From Schaalia dentiphila ATCC 17982 (lineage in GTDB: Bacteria; Actinomycetota; Actinomycetes; Actinomycetales; Actinomycetaceae), in assembly GCF_000154225.1 (NCBI RefSeq), contig NZ_DS264586.1, forward strand, positions 2,138,527 to 2,202,526: a stretch of DNA of 64,000 bases. Reading direction: 5' to 3'. Numbering within the stretch: the first letter of the stretch is position 1; the number at the start of each line of letters is the position of its first letter. Both the position numbers and the translations under genes were made by a program. Shown in pieces: positions 61,857-64,000 of the stretch. The notes under the pieces are model-generated. The model saw only the letters and a list, made by a program, of their open reading frames with translations, was not told the origin of the DNA and did no database searches.

Positions 61857-62485
61857 TCGGCTTGCTCTCCTGTGATGCTCCGCTGACCCCCGATGAGGGG
61901 GAGGCGCACGAGTGGATCGTTGAGGAACTCTCTCACGGCGAGTACGCCAATGTTCCCAACCCCATCGCGCGCTGGCTCGCATCGCTCATTGACTGGTTCT
62001 GGGAGGCCCTGTCCTGGAAGGGGCAGGGCACTCCCCCGGTCTCCCTGATCTTTATGATCGTGGGAATTATCGCGGTTGCCGCAATCCTCATTGCGCTCAT
62101 CCTCAACCCGATCCGCCTCGCCAAGCGCGTCTCTCCCACCGTGTTCGAGGAGGAGGCCAGCGAAACGGAGGCCCAGGCCTCGTTCGACGAGGCCGTGGCA
62201 GCCCAGGACTGGGACCTGGCCTACGTGTGGGCATACCGTCTCATGGTTTTGGGCCTGGACGCTCAGGACGTCGTCACCTCCACGCCCGGATTGACGGCGC
62301 GCGAGGCGGCGCACGCTGCGACGCGAGTCGCGCCCATGTTCGGCCCCCAGCTCGATCAGTTTGCGCAGGCCTTTGACCAGGTGCGCTACGGCCGCTCCGG
62401 CGTTTCATCCGATCATGTTGAGGCGTTGCGCCGCTTCACCCCGGACCTCCTGCGCGCCTGCCGTGATGCGGAGGTGGCGTCGTGA
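61853..62485 (+). CDS. DUF4129-domain membrane protein
   Basis: 210 residues from GTG 61853. One membrane segment lies at about 70-92, after a region with W-F-W-E-A-L-S-W; a soluble DUF4129-type helical domain follows (A-Q-D-W-D-L-A-Y-V-W-A-Y-R-L, L-T-A-R-E-A-A). DUF4129 is found beside MoxR and DUF58 genes, often in place of a transglutaminase partner. Overlaps both neighbours by 4 nt. Confidence 0.75.
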   Translation: MIGLLSCDAPLTPDEGEAHEWIVEELSHGEYANVPNPIARWLASLIDWFWEALSWKGQGTPPVSLIFMIVGIIAVAAILIALILNPIRLAKRVSPTVFEEEASETEAQASFDEAVAAQDWDLAYVWAYRLMVLGLDAQDVVTSTPGLTAREAAHAATRVAPMFGPQLDQFAQAFDQVRYGRSGVSSDHVEALRRFTPDLLRACRDAEVAS

Positions 62486-63633
62486 AAGCCACGCAGGTCG
62501 CTGTCGTCACTCCGACTGCCCGCGAGCGCTTCGCCGCGGCACGCCCGATGATCATCATCGTCGTATTCTCGCTGCTGCTCGTGGTCGCAGCGTCTATCCT
62601 GCCCACGGCTGGGTACAACAACGCCCCCGTCGGTATTCGGAATAAGGAGGGCGATGGGGCGCGCGCCCTCGCCCAGGTGCTGGGCGACCACGGCATTTCC
62701 GTGCGTGATGTGAACGCGCAGCAGGCCGCGTCGGTCGACGAGAATACAACTCTCGTCGTTATTTTTCCGTCGCGTATGACCGATGAGATGGCGACGGCTA
62801 TCGAGACGCGCACGAACGTCGTCTACGTGGGCCTCGAGGAGGATCAAGGATCCTACTCCGTCTACCTTCAGGGCTTGCGTTCCGGACGTGCATACAGCAG
62901 CAAGACGTGGCTCACCCCCGGCTGTACGTCCGACATTGCGGGCCGCACCCAGCATCTGCAGGCCTCGGACTACGTACTGTCCGGCTCGGCCGACGGATGG
63001 AATCTGTGCTTCTCCGACGACGGCAGGAACTACGCGTACGCCGAGCGCTCCGACTCTGGCCGATTCCGCGCTCTGATCCCCGACTCCCTGCGCCTGCGCA
63101 ACCGCGCGATCTCCGAGGGAGGAAATGCCGCGCTGGCAATCAACGCGATCGGCCGGACCTCGAAGGTTGCCTGGTATTCGCCGACGCGCACCGACACTCC
63201 GACGGGCACGTCGACGCAGGAGCTGCTCACCTCCCCGTACCTCATGCCCGCGTTCCTCATGGTCATCGCCGCCTGCCTGCTGGCTGGCCTCGCGCGTGGT
63301 CGCAGGCTCGGCCCCCTCACCTCCGAACGCCTCCCCATCGAGGTCCCGGCATCCGAGACGCTTATCGGCAAGGCCCGCCTCTTGCGTTCCCAGCGCGCCT
63401 ACGAGCACGCCGCGCAGGCACTGCGCAGCTCCACGGCCTCGCGCATCGCGACCGCCCTGGGCGTTGCACACACCGCCGACCGGGAAGCCCTCACTCACGC
63501 GATGGAACAGCGAGGCCTGCCCGCCTCGCGCTGCTCCGCCCTCCTGTGGGGTCCGCCCCCAACCTCCGAAAAGGCACTCATCCGCCTCGCCAATGACCTC
63601 GACGCTCTCGAAAAGGAGATTCGCCATGACTAG
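62482..63633 (+). CDS. DUF4350-domain membrane protein
   Basis: 383 residues from GTG 62482. A membrane segment lies at about 23-42, an extracellular-type DUF4350 domain at about 50-240 (D-G-A-R-A-L-A-Q-V-L, T-T-L-V-V-I-F-P) with two Cys near 150-175, a second membrane segment at about 252-272, and a soluble tail. It stands between DUF4129 and MoxR genes with tight overlaps at both ends. Role unknown; probably an envelope component acting with the MoxR ATPase. Confidence 0.75.
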   Translation: MKATQVAVVTPTARERFAAARPMIIIVVFSLLLVVAASILPTAGYNNAPVGIRNKEGDGARALAQVLGDHGISVRDVNAQQAASVDENTTLVVIFPSRMTDEMATAIETRTNVVYVGLEEDQGSYSVYLQGLRSGRAYSSKTWLTPGCTSDIAGRTQHLQASDYVLSGSADGWNLCFSDDGRNYAYAERSDSGRFRALIPDSLRLRNRAISEGGNAALAINAIGRTSKVAWYSPTRTDTPTGTSTQELLTSPYLMPAFLMVIAACLLAGLARGRRLGPLTSERLPIEVPASETLIGKARLLRSQRAYEHAAQALRSSTASRIATALGVAHTADREALTHAMEQRGLPASRCSALLWGPPPTSEKALIRLANDLDALEKEIRHD

Positions 63634-64000
63634 CCCGATCCCCGGCCCCGCGCCCGAGGGCATGCCCCAGCCCGGCCACATCCCCGCCGCGCCGCCGAAC
63701 GGCTACGCTCCGCAGGGCGCGTCGGCCCCCTACGCGCCCCAGGTGCAGGTCGCCCCGCAGGACGCCCGCGCCTCGTTCTCTGCGCCCACCGGCGAGGGGT
63801 GGTCGGGCCGCGCGCTCGATGAGACCGAGAAGCGTACCCAGGAGGCGCTCCTTGCCCTGAAGGCAGAGATCGGCAAGGCGGTCGTCGGCCAGGACGCCGC
63901 AATCAGCGGCCTCATCGTCGCTCTTGTCGCGGGCGGTCACGCGCTCCTCGAAGGTGTGCCCGGCGTTGCCAAGACGCTGCTCGTACGCACCCTGTCGCGG
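63626..64000 (+). CDS. MoxR-family AAA+ ATPase, cut by the right edge
   Basis: The first 125 residues from ATG 63626 (AAGGAG 8 nt upstream). A Pro/Ala-rich stretch of about 65 residues precedes the ATPase, which starts near I-G-K-A-V-V-G-Q-D and shows Walker A G-V-P-G-V-A-K-T at about 112. MoxR ATPases act as chaperones that mature membrane or surface complexes, usually with DUF58 and DUF4129/DUF4350 proteins. The start overlaps the upstream gene by 8 nt. The C-terminal part lies beyond the window. Confidence 0.88.
   Translation, partial: MTSPIPGPAPEGMPQPGHIPAAPPNGYAPQGASAPYAPQVQVAPQDARASFSAPTGEGWSGRALDETEKRTQEALLALKAEIGKAVVGQDAAISGLIVALVAGGHALLEGVPGVAKTLLVRTLSR

Overview
The window is high-GC DNA from an actinomycete, most likely a relative of Schaalia/Actinomyces (Actinomycetaceae). 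The basis is the fused 2-oxoglutarate decarboxylase/E1 gene, the mtrA-mtrB-lpqB-comF-hpf-secA order, the sigR-rsrA pair beside aroA-rsgA, a 24-residue bS22-type ribosomal protein, and secreted subtilisins ending in choline-binding-type repeats. The genus is inferred from gene content only.

Layout. 1-1381: two head-to-head fragments of one membrane-protein family and a BrnT-like/ribbon-helix-helix toxin-antitoxin pair. 1542-8107: two secreted subtilisin-like proteases, the first carrying two protease modules. 8309-16086: lysA-argS, a Mn transporter (mntH), a 1-kb gene-poor stretch with a palindromic repeat cluster, rpiB, tRNA-Arg(CCG) and an Na+/H+ antiporter. 16199-21121: a lower-GC accessory island that looks like a type VII secretion toxin cassette (small helical partner, glycine-zipper effector, membrane protein, two accessory proteins) facing an inverted partial copy without an effector. 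21291-30337: glycerophosphodiesterase, M23 peptidase, two CNNM/CBS proteins, kgd and an SGNH protein lacking its catalytic residues. 30347-36353: an unrecognised tandem membrane-protein family with a gene remnant, an esterase, and a lone endonuclease-like gene bracketed by two clusters of palindromic repeats. 36715-47294: bS22, rsrA-sigR, DoxX-aroA-rsgA, small membrane proteins, a glutamine amidotransferase and sbcCD. 47298-51848: DUF6912, a CpaE/SAF pair, a BldC-like regulator, LysM and Rv3235-like proteins. 51931-60463: secA, hpf, comF, lpqB, mtrB, mtrA. 60606-64000: a Pro/Gln-rich membrane protein followed by a DUF4129-DUF4350-MoxR set cut by the right edge.

How they connect. Many neighbours overlap by 4 nt (ATGA or GTGA), marking operons: argS-lysA, the M23-phosphodiesterase pair, the CNNM pair, sigR-rsrA, DoxX-aroA-rsgA, sbcD-sbcC, SAF-CpaE, mtrA-mtrB-lpqB-comF and the MoxR set. 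SigR/RsrA is the thiol-oxidation stress switch. MtrAB-LpqB links envelope state to division; three GTCACGA repeats spaced 11 bp sit directly upstream of mtrA.

Main leads: (1) the glycine-zipper type VII toxin cassette and its effector-less inverted copy; (2) a 13-base word, GACGAGGCCGKGG, present 14 times perfectly on both strands, in several reading frames and in non-coding DNA, which suggests a DNA-level signal (uptake sequence, Chi-like or other); (3) palindromic repeat clusters around the endonuclease-like gene and a separate one near 13.4 kb.
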